A stretch of DNA of 64,000 bases, from contig NZ_RZNJ01000006.1 in assembly GCF_003994485.1 (NCBI RefSeq), forward strand, positions 100,107 to 164,106, read 5' to 3'. The notes beneath the pieces were generated by a model. It was not told the DNA's origin, ran no database searches, and saw nothing but the letters and a program-made list of their open reading frames with translations. The DNA is from Arsenicitalea aurantiaca (GTDB lineage: Bacteria > Pseudomonadota > Alphaproteobacteria > Rhizobiales > Devosiaceae). Numbering within the stretch: position 1 is the first letter of the stretch; every line of letters starts with the position of its first letter. Of the stretch, positions 24,716 to 34,146 are shown piece by piece. The position numbers and the translations under genes are program-made.

Positions 24716-25993
24716 TTAGCGGAGCACGGTGGGCAGATAGGTCGAGAGCGGCGGCACCAGCGCGATCAGGGCGATGACGAAAAGATGGGCAATGAGGAAG
24801 GGGTAGAGCGCCTTCATCAACGCGCCCATCCGTATGTCGCCGATGCGCATGGCGATGAACAGGTTGATGCCGACCGGGGGCGTGATCATCCCCATGGTGA
24901 GGCTCAGGATCACCGTCATGGCGAAGTGGATGTCGTCGATGCCCAGGCTGCGCGAGACAGGCGTCAGCAGTGGCACGAAGACGATGATGATCACGGTTGG
25001 CTCGAGGAACATCCCCAGCAGAAGGAGGATGGCGATGGTCGCAAAGAGGAAGGGAACCGGCTGGTCCACGAAACTCGTGCGCAGAAAATCGCTCAACGTG
25101 CCGAAACCGTTGATGATGAGCACGTAGGAGGCCAGCGAGACCATGGCGACGAGGAAGAAGACCGTGGCGCTGGCGCGGGCGGAGTTCTTCAAGGCCTCCC
25201 AGAAGGCGCGACGGCTGAGCGAGCGGAAGACGACGCTGCCGAGGAATATGGCGTAGATGCAGGCGACCCCGCCCGCTTCGGTGGGCGTGAAGACGCCACC
25301 CACGGTGCCCCAGACGATGAGTACCGGGAGCGAGACGACGGCGATGCCGTCGAGCGCCAGCCGCCAGGTGGGCTCGTCTGCGTGCAGCAGCGTCTGGCGG
25401 GAGTCCGGAAGCTGGCCGGCGACACCCTTGAGATAGATGACGACAAAACAGGCGAGGCCGAGCAGCAGGCCGGGAATGATGCCGGCGACGAACAGCGATA
25501 CGACCGATACGCCGGTTACCGCAGAGTAAATGACGGCGGTCACCGAGGGCGGAATGATCGGCCCGATGACGGCACTCGCAACGGTGACGGCGGCGGCGAA
25601 TTCCTTGGTGTAGCCTTCCTTGGGCATGCCGCGGATGAACACCTGGCCAAGCGCTGCGGTATCGGCGACCGAACTGCCCGAAATGCCCGAAAAGAAGACC
25701 GAGGCCAGAACGTTGGCATAGGCCGTGGCGCCGCGAATCTTTCCCATGATGCGCTGGCTGAGGGTGATCAGCCGATCGGTGATGCCGGCGCTGCCCATGA
25801 TCTCGCCGGCGAAGATGTAGAAGGGGGCGGCCAGCAGCGCCATGCTGTCGATCGACGTGATGAGGCGCGTGGGAATGACGACGGGATTGAGCCCGCCGGT
25901 CTGGATGCCGAGAATGCCCGCAAGACCAAAGGCAAAAGCCAGCGGCAGCCCGATGATCATGAGGATGGCGAAGGCGCCGATGACGACCAGCAC
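24716..25993 (-). CDS. dctM: TRAP transporter large permease (DctM family)
   Basis: A 425-residue, about 12-segment membrane protein. GLPLAFAFGLAGILG, FVFFSGISGSSVADTAALG-type text around residue 115, and MGMITPPVGINLFIAM near residue 365 are standard DctM landmarks. It moves the substrate captured by the DctP protein using a sodium gradient. Two bases separate it from dctQ. Confidence 0.95.
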   Translation of the reverse strand: MLVVIGAFAILMIIGLPLAFAFGLAGILGIQTGGLNPVVIPTRLITSIDSMALLAAPFYIFAGEIMGSAGITDRLITLSQRIMGKIRGATAYANVLASVFFSGISGSSVADTAALGQVFIRGMPKEGYTKEFAAAVTVASAVIGPIIPPSVTAVIYSAVTGVSVVSLFVAGIIPGLLLGLACFVVIYLKGVAGQLPDSRQTLLHADEPTWRLALDGIAVVSLPVLIVWGTVGGVFTPTEAGGVACIYAIFLGSVVFRSLSRRAFWEALKNSARASATVFFLVAMVSLASYVLIINGFGTLSDFLRTSFVDQPVPFLFATIAILLLLGMFLEPTVIIIVFVPLLTPVSRSLGIDDIHFAMTVILSLTMGMITPPVGINLFIAMRIGDIRMGALMKALYPFLIAHLFVIALIALVPPLSTYLPTVLR

Positions 25994-25995
25994 GG

Positions 25996-26523
25996 CTAGA
26001 TCTCCCGGGGGGCGGAATCGGCGATCTGACGCTCCGCCCTGCGCAGATTGCTCAGCAGGAAGAAGAGCGAGACGACGATGATGAGAAGGCCGGCAACGGG
26101 GACCGCAGCATAAGGGACGGCCATGCTGATGCCGGCCGAGGGTGACATCTGCCCCAGATTGGCGGTCGCGCCGCGAACGCCGTAGATCACCATGTAGCCG
26201 GCGACGACCATGATGATGAGGAGGCCGAGGACACCGAGGACGCGCGCAATGATGCCGTTACCGCTCGTCAGGCCCAGCTCCACCGTCATGTGCTCGCGCC
26301 GCACGAATGCGGAAACGGCGCCGAGGAAGGAGAGCCAGATATTGCAGTAGCGCATGACCTCCTCGCTCCAGGAGAATGGCGCTGAAAAGACGTAGCGGAA
26401 CAGAACGGACAGTCCATCGATGATCACGATGCCCAGGAGCAGGAGCGCCGCGATTGTGAGCGTTCCGGTGTCGATCCAGTGGACGAGACGAGCCAGACCG
26501 GCTTGGAGCCGTTGGAGGGACAT
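25996..26523 (-). CDS. dctQ: TRAP transporter small permease (DctQ family)
   Basis: A 175-residue, four-segment membrane protein. DGLSVLFRYVFSAPFSWSEEVMRY followed by LSFLGAVSAFVRREHM is the DctQ signature. It links the binding protein to the large permease. It lies between dctP, from which it is separated by a hairpin, and dctM. Confidence 0.93.
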   Translation of the reverse strand: MSLQRLQAGLARLVHWIDTGTLTIAALLLLGIVIIDGLSVLFRYVFSAPFSWSEEVMRYCNIWLSFLGAVSAFVRREHMTVELGLTSGNGIIARVLGVLGLLIIMVVAGYMVIYGVRGATANLGQMSPSAGISMAVPYAAVPVAGLLIIVVSLFFLLSNLRRAERQIADSAPREI

Positions 26524-26547
26524 AGTCGACCTCTGATTGGGGAAGAA

Positions 26548-26568
26548 GGGCCGGCCAGCGGCCGGCCC
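26548..26568 (-). repeat. GC-rich stem-loop directly after dctP
   Basis: GGGCCGGC and GCCGGCCC pair in an eight- to nine-base stem with a three-base loop, within the 54-bp gap after the dctP stop. On the minus strand TTCTTCCCC follows, a weak T-tract, so it may partly terminate and leave the permeases expressed less than the binding protein. Confidence 0.65.
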
Positions 26569-26577
26569 GGTGGGCGA

Positions 26578-27609
26578 TCAGTGGCTGTAGACGGACGCGT
26601 TGGCCTCTTCGACCGCGCCGAGGAAGCGCTCGACGAGTTCGGTGCCGACCTGCTCCTCGATGAAGGCCCGAACCGCAGGCTGGGCGGCCTCCCGGAACAT
26701 TTCCTTTTCGGCATTGGTGTTGAGGTAGACGTCCACCCCCCGGTCGCGCAGCTTCTGGATGCTGAGCTCGAGCTTGTCCATCTTGAGCGCCTGAGAGTAG
26801 TTGGCGAGCAGATGAGCGCCCTCCTGCAGGATCTCGCGGGTGGTCTGGTCGAGCGTCTGCCACCAGTCGTCATTGGTGACGAGGAACTGGACACCCAGAG
26901 TGTGATCGTCCGCCGAGACGAAGCTCTGGACCTCGCCGATGCCGGAATCGGCGATGGCGGGGATCGGGTTTTCCTGCCCGTCCACGATGCCCTGCCTGAG
27001 CGACATCACGAGCTCGGTTGCCGGCAGGGGCGTGGGCGTAGCGCCGAGCGCACGCATCATCTCCATGTATACGGGGCTCTGCATGGTCCGCATCTTGAGC
27101 CCCTCCATGTCGGCAGGCTCGCGGATCTGGCGAACATTGTTACTCATCGAGCGGAACCCGCTCTCTGCAGTCACAAGCGTGCGCACGCCGGTCTGTTCGA
27201 GCATGTCGGCGGTCAGTTCGCGCATGAAATCGCTCTCGAGAAACTTCCAGGCGACCGGCGAAGTCGTGACGGCATAGGGGATGGAAAGCACCTGAACCGG
27301 GGCATAGAACCCTGCGATCGCGCCATCGGCGGGAAAAGCCAGTTCGAGCGAACCCTGCTGGACCTGCTCGAAGATCTCGCGATCCCCGCCCAGCGATTCA
27401 GCGAAGACCCGCAGCTCGATCTCACCATTGCTGCGGAATTCGACGTAGCGCTTGAAGGCCTGGACGGCCTGATACTCGACCTGATCGGGCGAGGCGAAAT
27501 TGGTGCCGAGCTTGATAAGGGTCGCCCCCTGAGCCGTGCCTGCCATGCCCAGCGCAAGCAGTGCTACGGCGGCGGCGAGCGACTTGCCCGAAACGGTGTT
27601 GAAACTCAT
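26578..27609 (-). CDS. dctP: TRAP transporter substrate-binding protein (DctP family)
   Basis: A 343-residue periplasmic protein with a signal peptide (SLAAAVALLALGMAGTAQG). PVAWKFLESDFMRELTADM and GLKMRTMQSPVYMEMMRALGATPTPLP are the conserved core; the arginine in MRTMQ is the residue that binds the substrate carboxylate in the family, and DGQENPIP follows. GAGGAGG precedes the ATG; longer in-frame starts would lose the signal peptide. Its neighbours, an acid-sugar dehydratase-like enzyme and an aldo/keto reductase, point to a sugar acid substrate. Confidence 0.94.
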   Translation of the reverse strand: MSFNTVSGKSLAAAVALLALGMAGTAQGATLIKLGTNFASPDQVEYQAVQAFKRYVEFRSNGEIELRVFAESLGGDREIFEQVQQGSLELAFPADGAIAGFYAPVQVLSIPYAVTTSPVAWKFLESDFMRELTADMLEQTGVRTLVTAESGFRSMSNNVRQIREPADMEGLKMRTMQSPVYMEMMRALGATPTPLPATELVMSLRQGIVDGQENPIPAIADSGIGEVQSFVSADDHTLGVQFLVTNDDWWQTLDQTTREILQEGAHLLANYSQALKMDKLELSIQKLRDRGVDVYLNTNAEKEMFREAAQPAVRAFIEEQVGTELVERFLGAVEEANASVYSH

Positions 27610-27697
27610 GTCATGTCCTCCTCTGAATGATCGGTGTGCGGTGTCCCGGAGCGTCTGACGCAGCCGGGCGCCGCATGCATGCGCCACGTGGCGCGCG

Positions 27698-28852
27698 TCA
27701 GCCCCTCCAGGCCGACATGCTTCCATTGTCCGCCCACATGTCCTGGACGGCCTCCTCCCTGAACGGATGCTCCCGGATGGCATCCTCGTTCAGCTCGATG
27801 CCCAGCCCCGGCGCATCGGACACGCGATACGCGCCCTGCCGAGGCATGGGACAGTTGGTGACCAGATCGGACCGCCAGGGGACGTCGAATGCCGAAAAGG
27901 ATTCCTGCGAGACGATGTTCGTGGTCGCCATATCCAGATGCAGCGCGGCCGCCGTTGCCACCGGCCCGAAGGGGCAGTGGAAGGATACCGGGATGCCGTG
28001 CGCATCGGCGATGGCGGCGATCTTCTTGGCCTCGAGTATGCCGCCGACCTGAATGATATCGGGCTGCAGCACGTGCGGACGTCCCTGCGCAATGAGCTGA
28101 GGGACCTGATGACGCGACCAGCAGCGCTCTCCCGCGGCAATCCGCAGGCCCTTGGGGCGATCGACCTCGCCCAGCATCGCGAAATTCTCCGGCGCGACCG
28201 GCTCCTCGAACCAGTAGACGCCCAGCTCGCCGAGCACGTGCGCGATCTGGTTTGCAGTGCCTACGCTGAAACGCCCGTGCCCATCGATCATGATGCGCGC
28301 ATCGGGGCCGACTGCGTCACGGACGGCAGCAATGGTGTCGAAGCCCAGTCTCAGGACTTCGGGCTGCGGGTCGGCTCCGGCAAGCCAGAACGGATCGAAC
28401 TTCATGCCGCTATAGCCTTCGGCGACGACCTTGCGCGCTGCCGCGGCAGCCACTTCCGGCGTGCATCCGTTTTCGTACCATCCATTGGCATAGGCCGGGA
28501 TCGTGTCGTGCACCCGTCCGCCGAGCAGATTGTAGAGCGGCTGGCCCACATGCTTGGCGCAGATGTCCCAAAGCGCCATTTCGATGGCTGCGATGGCGCT
28601 GTTGAGGACCGGGCCGCCGCGTGCGTACTCATTGCGGTACATGGCCTGCACGAGCCGCTCGATGTCGAAGGGGCTCGCACCCACGACATATCGCTTGAAC
28701 ATGAGCTCGGTGACCGCAGCGACCGTCTGGGCCTGCCATTGCATGGTGCCTTCGCCGACCCCGGTGATGCCGGTGTCGGTCTCGAGCCGCACGAACAGCA
28801 GATTGTTCCACGGTCGTCCAATCAGAAAAGTCTCGAGGCGGGCGAGCTTCAC
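27698..28852 (-). CDS. Mandelate racemase/muconate lactonizing enzyme family protein, probable sugar-acid dehydratase
   Basis: A 384-residue enolase-superfamily enzyme. The N-terminal capping domain has WNNLLFVRLETDTGITGVGEG. The barrel has AEGYSGMKFDPF (lysine strand), RIMIDGHGRFS, VYWFEEPVAPEN and AAGERCWSRH, which give the Asp-Glu-Glu metal triad, and PVSFHCPFGP with a histidine at the end. These place it with acid-sugar dehydratases such as galactonate or related dehydratases rather than muconate cycloisomerases. It heads the operon with the TRAP genes and faces a GntR regulator. The particular sugar acid is not decidable from sequence. Confidence 0.88.
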   Translation of the reverse strand: MKLARLETFLIGRPWNNLLFVRLETDTGITGVGEGTMQWQAQTVAAVTELMFKRYVVGASPFDIERLVQAMYRNEYARGGPVLNSAIAAIEMALWDICAKHVGQPLYNLLGGRVHDTIPAYANGWYENGCTPEVAAAAARKVVAEGYSGMKFDPFWLAGADPQPEVLRLGFDTIAAVRDAVGPDARIMIDGHGRFSVGTANQIAHVLGELGVYWFEEPVAPENFAMLGEVDRPKGLRIAAGERCWSRHQVPQLIAQGRPHVLQPDIIQVGGILEAKKIAAIADAHGIPVSFHCPFGPVATAAALHLDMATTNIVSQESFSAFDVPWRSDLVTNCPMPRQGAYRVSDAPGLGIELNEDAIREHPFREEAVQDMWADNGSMSAWRG

Positions 28853-28891
28853 GGTTCCTCCGGTCCAAAATCATCGCTTGAGACTCGATTA

Positions 28892-28920
28892 TATAGAATC
28901 CTAGGCGTTGTCTATAGAAT
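28892..28920. promoter_or_regulatory. Putative GntR site: direct TATAGAAT repeats
   Basis: TATAGAAT occurs twice (28892-28899 and 28913-28920), 13 bases apart, in the 129-bp divergent gap between the dehydratase gene and its GntR regulator. The block is AT-rich against GC-rich surroundings and sits where both promoters must be. Binding by the adjacent GntR protein is an inference. Confidence 0.5.
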
Positions 28921-28981
28921 ATTGCCACCGATCCGCTTGTCCTGTATTGAACCAGCCTCGACAGCAAACAGAGATGATCGC

Positions 28982-29659
28982 GTGAAGCCCAACCTCTCCC
29001 ACCGTCTGACCGAGGAGTTGCGCCGGGACATCGTGAACGGCGTGTTCTCGCCCGGCGAGCGGCTCAAGACGGAGGCGCTTGCGGAGCGCTACAAGGTCAG
29101 CGCCAACCCGGTGCGCGAAGCGCTCTGGCGGCTGCAGGGCGAAGGCTTCGTGGTGGTGACGCCCAATCTGGGCGCGCGCGTCCGGGTGGTGGACGACGAT
29201 TTCATACGGAACATCTTCGAGCTGCGTGAGATCATCGAGCCGGTCTTCGTCAGGCGGTTCTGCAACCGAGCATCCTCAGACGATCTGCGACGGCTCGAGC
29301 AAGCTCGGCTCGCGTTCGAGCGCGCGGCAGAAACCGATGCCTCCGACTTCTACCTGCTCGATCGCTGCAACCGCGAATTCCACAGGATCATGGTCGAGGA
29401 AGAGACCAATACCGAGGCCCTGCAGGTGGTGGAGCGCCATGGCGACATCGTCAACGCCGTGCGCTCGAAACTCGGGATGACGCGCGGCCGGATGCTGACC
29501 CGCGCTCGGGAGCATGCCCAGATCGTCAAGGCCCTGGTGGACGCGGACCCCGATGCTGCCGCCGACGCCGCCGCACGACATGTGCGCAACGCCAAGGACG
29601 ATTTCCTTGCGCAGCTGCGCCATGGACGCACCAACCGCCCCGTCGAAAGCGCCAGCTAG
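28982..29659 (+). CDS. GntR-family regulator, FadR subfamily (FCD domain)
   Basis: A 225-residue regulator: LRRDIVNGVFSPGERLKTEALAERYKVSANPVREALWRLQGEGFV is the winged helix-turn-helix, and NREFHRIMVEE with ERHGDIVNAVRS forms part of the FCD domain. The start is a GTG at 28982, since the frame continues open far upstream without family similarity. It is divergent from the enolase-superfamily/TRAP operon and probably controls it in response to the sugar acid. Confidence 0.88.
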   Translation: MKPNLSHRLTEELRRDIVNGVFSPGERLKTEALAERYKVSANPVREALWRLQGEGFVVVTPNLGARVRVVDDDFIRNIFELREIIEPVFVRRFCNRASSDDLRRLEQARLAFERAAETDASDFYLLDRCNREFHRIMVEEETNTEALQVVERHGDIVNAVRSKLGMTRGRMLTRAREHAQIVKALVDADPDAAADAAARHVRNAKDDFLAQLRHGRTNRPVESAS

Positions 29660-29813
29660 CCGACGCTTTGCTCAGGGGTTCGCCAGCGGCGCAGTCCGTT
29701 CCGCGAGCGTCGAAAACGGCGTGGCATCAGGCGTTGCCAGACCCGTCCCAGTTCCATGCCCCCCTCCATCCCGGCGCGACTTTTGGGTCCGCGCGGGGGC
29801 GTTCGGCTTTGGC

Positions 29814-29858
29814 TTGACAGCCGGAACCACCCGACCTAGCGTGCTAAAAAATATTAGC
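29814..29858 (+). promoter_or_regulatory. Promoter of the carbohydrate ABC operon with a LacI-type operator
   Basis: TTGACA (29814-29819) is a perfect -35 box; 17 bases on lies TAGCGT (29837-29842), a weak -10. Directly after it GCTAA, six bases, TTAGC (29843-29858) forms an inverted repeat over the likely transcription start. A similar palindrome lies in the GH2/lacI gap at 38353-38372. The rest of the gap 29660-29917 holds only the GGGAGG ribosome site at 29905-29910. Confidence 0.6.
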
Positions 29859-29917
29859 GTTTGAGCGCGGAGGGTCCTTCGGATCCGAACCGGGCCGCGG
29901 GAGAGGGAGGTCGGCAC

Positions 29918-31030
29918 GTGGCGTCGGTACGATTGCGCGCGGTTGCGAAGAACTATGGCGCGGTGCGCGCTATCCATGAGGTGAACCTCGACGTCGAGCA
30001 TCGCGAATTCGTGGTGCTGGTGGGGCCCTCGGGCTGCGGGAAGTCGACCCTGTTGCGCATGATCGCCGGGCTCGAGACCATAAGCGGGGGCGAGATCACG
30101 CTCGATGACCAGGTGATCAACGACGTGCCGGCAGGCGGGCGCGGCGTCGCCATGGTGTTCCAGAACTACGCGCTCTACCCGCACATGACGGCGGCCCAGA
30201 ACATGGCGTTCGGGCTCGAGAACATCGGCATGGCGCGCGAGGAGATCAATCGGCGTATCGCCCATGCCGCCTCGACGCTCAAGATCGAGGAATTGCTGCA
30301 GCGGCGGCCAAAAGCGATGTCGGGCGGCCAGCGCCAGCGCATCGCGATCGGCCGGGCGATCGTGCGCGACCCCAAGGTCTTCCTCTTCGACGAACCGCTC
30401 TCGAACCTCGACGCGGCGCTCCGGGTGCAGATGCGGATCGAAATCGCGAAGCTCCACCAGCGGCTTGACGCGACGATGATCTACGTGACCCACGACCAGG
30501 TCGAGGCGATGACGCTGGCCGACAAGATCGTGGTCTTGAGCGCAGGACGCATCGAGCAGGTGGGGACGCCGCTCGAGCTTTATCACACCCCGCGCAACAC
30601 GTTCGTTGCGGGCTTCATCGGCTCGCCCAAGATGAACATCATCGATGGCAAGGTGGCCGCGATCACGCCCGAGGGCGTGGACGTCGAGACCCCGAGCGGA
30701 CGGCTCGCCATCGCGGCCGAGCCCGCCGGCCTTGCGATCGGTGACAGCGTTCGCGTGGGCATCCGTCCCGAGCACATGGGCGTCGGCAAGCCGGGCGACG
30801 GGCTCGCAGTCGTGGTCGAAGTGGTCGAGCGGCTCGGCGACGAAACCATGGTTTACGGAACCATCGGGGATGGCACGAGCGTCGTCGTCAAGCTCGACGG
30901 CACGGCGCGGGTGCGCACCGGCGAGACGATCCCGATCTCCGTCGCGGCGACGGATGGGCACCTCTTCACCATGGATGGCGAGGCGCTCAGGCGCACGCCG
31001 GCCGCGCTCGAGGGGCTCTTCGATGTCTAG
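29918..31030 (+). CDS. Carbohydrate ABC transporter ATP-binding protein (UgpC/MalK type)
   Basis: A 370-residue ATPase. Walker A GPSGCGKSTLL, Q-loop MVFQNYALYPHMT, signature AMSGGQRQRIAIGRAI, Walker B VFLFDEPLSNLD and VTHDQVEAMTLADKI are all intact, and a TOBE domain fills the last 130 residues (VGIRPEHMG). The start is a GTG at 29918, after GGGAGG; an upstream TTG at 29861 lacks a ribosome site and would add residues before the conserved VRLRAVAKNYG. It is the first gene of an importer operon; having the ATPase first is less common than having the binding protein first. Confidence 0.93.
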   Translation: MASVRLRAVAKNYGAVRAIHEVNLDVEHREFVVLVGPSGCGKSTLLRMIAGLETISGGEITLDDQVINDVPAGGRGVAMVFQNYALYPHMTAAQNMAFGLENIGMAREEINRRIAHAASTLKIEELLQRRPKAMSGGQRQRIAIGRAIVRDPKVFLFDEPLSNLDAALRVQMRIEIAKLHQRLDATMIYVTHDQVEAMTLADKIVVLSAGRIEQVGTPLELYHTPRNTFVAGFIGSPKMNIIDGKVAAITPEGVDVETPSGRLAIAAEPAGLAIGDSVRVGIRPEHMGVGKPGDGLAVVVEVVERLGDETMVYGTIGDGTSVVVKLDGTARVRTGETIPISVAATDGHLFTMDGEALRRTPAALEGLFDV

Positions 31031-31916
31031 CGCCGTCTCTCGGGCGCGCATGGTGCGGCTCCGGGACGGGCTGTCGGCCCTCGCCTTCCTCGCGCCCTTC
31101 CTCGTCTTCTATCTCCTCTTCCTCGTCTATCCCTTCGGGCTCGGGATCTGGATCAGCTTTCATGACTGGGAGCTGGTCGGCTCGTTCCGGGAGTGGATCG
31201 GGCTCTGGAACTATGAGGACATGTTCGCCGACCCCCAGTTCTGGCGGGCGGTGCGCAACACGCTGACCTTTGCGGCGATGACCGTGCCCGTGATGGTAGG
31301 GCTCGCGCTGCTGCTGGCGCTCGGGCTCAACCGGCAGACGCGGATCCACGGGGCGCTGCGGGCGATCTTCTTTACCTCCAACGTGCTTTCGGTCACCGTC
31401 GTCACGCTGATCTGGATCATGGTGCTGAGCCCCGATCGCGGGCTGATCGCGCAGCTCTTCCGCTCGCTCGGGCTCGAACCCATCGCGTTCCTCGCCTCGA
31501 CCACCTGGGCCATGCCCGCGATCGTCGCGACCACGGTCTGGTGGGGGATCGGGTTTCCGATGATCCTCTTTCTCGCGGGCCTGCAGCAGATCCCCGGCGA
31601 ACTCTACGAGGCGGCGCGGCTCGACAATGCCTCGCCCTGGCGGCGGTTCACGCGCATCACCCTGCCGGCGTTGCGGCGGACCTTCGTGCTCGTTGCGATC
31701 CTCCAGGTCATCGGGCAGTTGCAGATTTTCGGGCAGGTGCTGATCATGACCGGGGGCGGCCCCTCGCAATCGACGCGCTCGCTCGTCCAGACCATCTACG
31801 AGACCGGCTTTGCGGACTGGCAGCTGGGCTACGCCTCGGCGATGTCGCTCTTTCTCTTCGTCGTGATGTTCGTCGCCTCGATGGCGCAGCTCTATATCGC
31901 CCGGCAGGAGGACTGA
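31023..31916 (+). CDS. Carbohydrate ABC transporter permease (MalF/UgpA type)
   Basis: A 297-residue permease with six predicted segments. FLVYPFGLGIWISFHDWEL in the first helix region, FFTSNVLSVTVVTLIW and the cytoplasmic EAARLDNASPWRRFTRITLPALRR loop, which docks on the ATPase, are typical. The ATG at 31023 overlaps the end of the ATPase gene by 8 nt. It works with the next gene as a heterodimer. Confidence 0.92.
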   Translation: MSSAVSRARMVRLRDGLSALAFLAPFLVFYLLFLVYPFGLGIWISFHDWELVGSFREWIGLWNYEDMFADPQFWRAVRNTLTFAAMTVPVMVGLALLLALGLNRQTRIHGALRAIFFTSNVLSVTVVTLIWIMVLSPDRGLIAQLFRSLGLEPIAFLASTTWAMPAIVATTVWWGIGFPMILFLAGLQQIPGELYEAARLDNASPWRRFTRITLPALRRTFVLVAILQVIGQLQIFGQVLIMTGGGPSQSTRSLVQTIYETGFADWQLGYASAMSLFLFVVMFVASMAQLYIARQED

Positions 31917-31917
31917 G

Positions 31918-32757
31918 ATGGAAAAGCGCGCCATCCGCCCCTTCTCCGGCGATACCGTCACCCTCGTCCTGATGATCGCGCTCGCGGCGATGTGGATCCT
32001 GCCCACGATCTGGGTGATAAGCCTGTCGCTGCGGCCCAATATGGATCTGATGCGCTCGACGGCGGGGCTGCTGCCCATCCCGTTCACGCTGCAGAACTAT
32101 ATCGACATCGTCTCGGTCTCGATGACGCCGCGCTGGCTCCTCAACAGCGCGATCGTCGCCATCGGCACGACGGTGATCACGCTGATCGTCGCTTCGCTCG
32201 CCGGCTATGCGTTCGCGCGGATCGCGTTTCCCTTCAAGCGCACGCTCTTCGTCTTCATCCTTTGCGGGCTGATGATCCCCGAGCAGACCATCATCATCCC
32301 GCTGCATGCGATGATCACCGACTGGGGGATGCACAACACCCATGCCGCGCTGATCGCGCCTCGGGTGGCGATGCCGGTCGGGGTGTTCCTGATGACGCAG
32401 TTCTTCCGCGCGATCCCGCTGGAACTCGAGGAGGCCGCGCGGCTCGACAATGCCAGCCGGCTGACGGTGTTCCGCCGGATCATGCTGCCGCTCTCGATAC
32501 CGGCGCTGACGACGCTCGGGATCTACACCTTCCTGCAGGCCTGGAACGACTTCTTCTGGCCCCTGGTCTCGGCGACCAACAGCAACATGTACACGGTGAC
32601 GGTGGGGCTTTCCTCGCTGCAGGGCAATTTCGCGCAGACCGAGGGGCTCGGCTTCATCATGGCCTCGGCGGTGTTCGCGAGCCTGCCGGTCGTGATCGTC
32701 TACGTCATCTTCCAGAAATACATCGTCCGGGGCATTGCGATGACCACCGGCAAGTGA
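31918..32757 (+). CDS. Carbohydrate ABC transporter permease (MalG/UgpE type)
   Basis: A 279-residue permease with six segments. MWILPTIWVISLSLRPN opens it, and LELEEAARLDNASRLTVFRRIMLPLSIPAL is the EAA-loop that contacts the ATPase; QAWNDFFWPLV and the end IFQKYIVRGIAMTTGK are family hallmarks. It begins one base after the first permease stops. Confidence 0.93.
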   Translation: MEKRAIRPFSGDTVTLVLMIALAAMWILPTIWVISLSLRPNMDLMRSTAGLLPIPFTLQNYIDIVSVSMTPRWLLNSAIVAIGTTVITLIVASLAGYAFARIAFPFKRTLFVFILCGLMIPEQTIIIPLHAMITDWGMHNTHAALIAPRVAMPVGVFLMTQFFRAIPLELEEAARLDNASRLTVFRRIMLPLSIPALTTLGIYTFLQAWNDFFWPLVSATNSNMYTVTVGLSSLQGNFAQTEGLGFIMASAVFASLPVVIVYVIFQKYIVRGIAMTTGK

Positions 32758-32819
32758 CGGCGCGCCCGGGACCGCGCGCCGGCCCTCAGATCGATCAGGT
32801 ACCCTTAGGAGGAGGAAAC

Positions 32820-34136
32820 ATGAAAACCAGTCTTCTTGCCATCTCGGCCCTTGCGGTGATGGTCTCGCCGATCGCGGTGAGCCATGCCGCCGAGGAACTC
32901 ACCTTCCTGCGGTTCTTCGGCGGGTGCTCGGATCAGTATGCGAACGTCACCGACATGGACCAGGCCGTCGGGGAGTGCGGCGTGATCCAGGTGCTGACCA
33001 ACAAGTTCAACGCCGAGAACGACCAGGACATCACCATCAACACCCAGAACGTCGAGTGGGGCGTCTATTACGATCTGCTCTCGACCCAGATCGCCAGCGG
33101 CCAGCAGCCGGCGATTGCCGTGATGCACCGCAGCGTGCTGCCCAATTTCGTCGCCCGCGACCTGATCGAGCCGCTCGACGATATCTTCGTCGAGGCCGGT
33201 ATCGACACCTCGGACTTTCTGCCCGCGGCGCTCGAATCGGTCAGCTATGACGGGCAGATCTGGGGCCTGCCCTGGGACATCCATGCGCTGCTCTACCACG
33301 TCAATGGCGCGATCATGGAAGAGGCCGGACTCACCGACGCGGAAGGCAACTACATCCTGCCCACGAGCACCGAAGAGCTCTTCGAACATGCGCGGATCGT
33401 GCAGGAGCGGACCGGCAAGCGCTATCTCTCGATCGGTTCGCGCAATGACGCGATGACCGCGCGGGTGTTCAACCTTCTGATGTGGCAGCAGGGCTCGGGC
33501 ATCTTCAACGAGGATCTGTCGGGCGTTCAGATCGACAGCGAAGAGGGGCGCGTGGCGCTCGAATTCATGAAGCGCCTCTATGACGAGGGCGTGGCGCTGC
33601 CGATCCATGACGGCAGCGAAGCAACGCAGGCCTTCATCAATGGCGAGGCGGCCGTGTTCGTCAGCGGCACCTGGCAGGTCGATACCATGGCCGCGCATTC
33701 GGCAAGCGAGAGCTCGCCGCTCGCCAATTACCAGGTGTTCGATTTCCCGCAGGTGGTGGGCGACACGCGCGCGACCTGGTCGGATTCGCACATGTGGGTG
33801 CTGCCGGCCAAGGAGCGGAGCCCCGAAGAGATGGCGGCGACCGTCGCTTTCCTCAGCTTCCTCAACGACAATAGCGGCCAGTGGGCGCGCACCGGGCATC
33901 TGCCGGTCCGCCAGTCCGTGCTCGAGAGCGAGGCGTTTGCCGCCCTGCCCTACCGCACGAGCTATGCCGAGACGACCGGCATCGCCCAGGCCGTGCCGAT
34001 GGTGCAGAACCAGCGCCCGATCCAGGACATCATCCGCGACGGGCTGAGCGCAGTCTGGCTCGGTGACACCGCGGTCGATGCCGCCCTGTCGGACGTGCAG
34101 TCGCAGGTGGAGCGCAATTTCCGCCGCGTCCGGTAA
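32820..34136 (+). CDS. Carbohydrate ABC transporter substrate-binding protein
   Basis: A 438-residue extracellular solute-binding protein of family 1 (MalE-like) with a signal peptide ending SHAAE. YDGQIWGLPWDIHALLYHVN and GEAAVFVSGTWQVD are family landmarks. It has two cysteines early in the mature protein (GGCSDQY and GECGVIQ) that could form a disulfide. TAGGAGGAGG lies just before the ATG. It ends the transport operon and is followed by a terminator. The glycosidase-type genes downstream suggest an oligosaccharide ligand, but none is identifiable. Confidence 0.93.
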   Translation: MKTSLLAISALAVMVSPIAVSHAAEELTFLRFFGGCSDQYANVTDMDQAVGECGVIQVLTNKFNAENDQDITINTQNVEWGVYYDLLSTQIASGQQPAIAVMHRSVLPNFVARDLIEPLDDIFVEAGIDTSDFLPAALESVSYDGQIWGLPWDIHALLYHVNGAIMEEAGLTDAEGNYILPTSTEELFEHARIVQERTGKRYLSIGSRNDAMTARVFNLLMWQQGSGIFNEDLSGVQIDSEEGRVALEFMKRLYDEGVALPIHDGSEATQAFINGEAAVFVSGTWQVDTMAAHSASESSPLANYQVFDFPQVVGDTRATWSDSHMWVLPAKERSPEEMAATVAFLSFLNDNSGQWARTGHLPVRQSVLESEAFAALPYRTSYAETTGIAQAVPMVQNQRPIQDIIRDGLSAVWLGDTAVDAALSDVQSQVERNFRRVR

Positions 34137-34146
34137 CGATGACGAC

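Noticed and set aside
29861..29917. An upstream TTG start for the sugar ABC ATPase.
   Set aside because: It lacks a ribosome site and overlaps the probable operator and transcription start; the GTG at 29918 follows GGGAGG.
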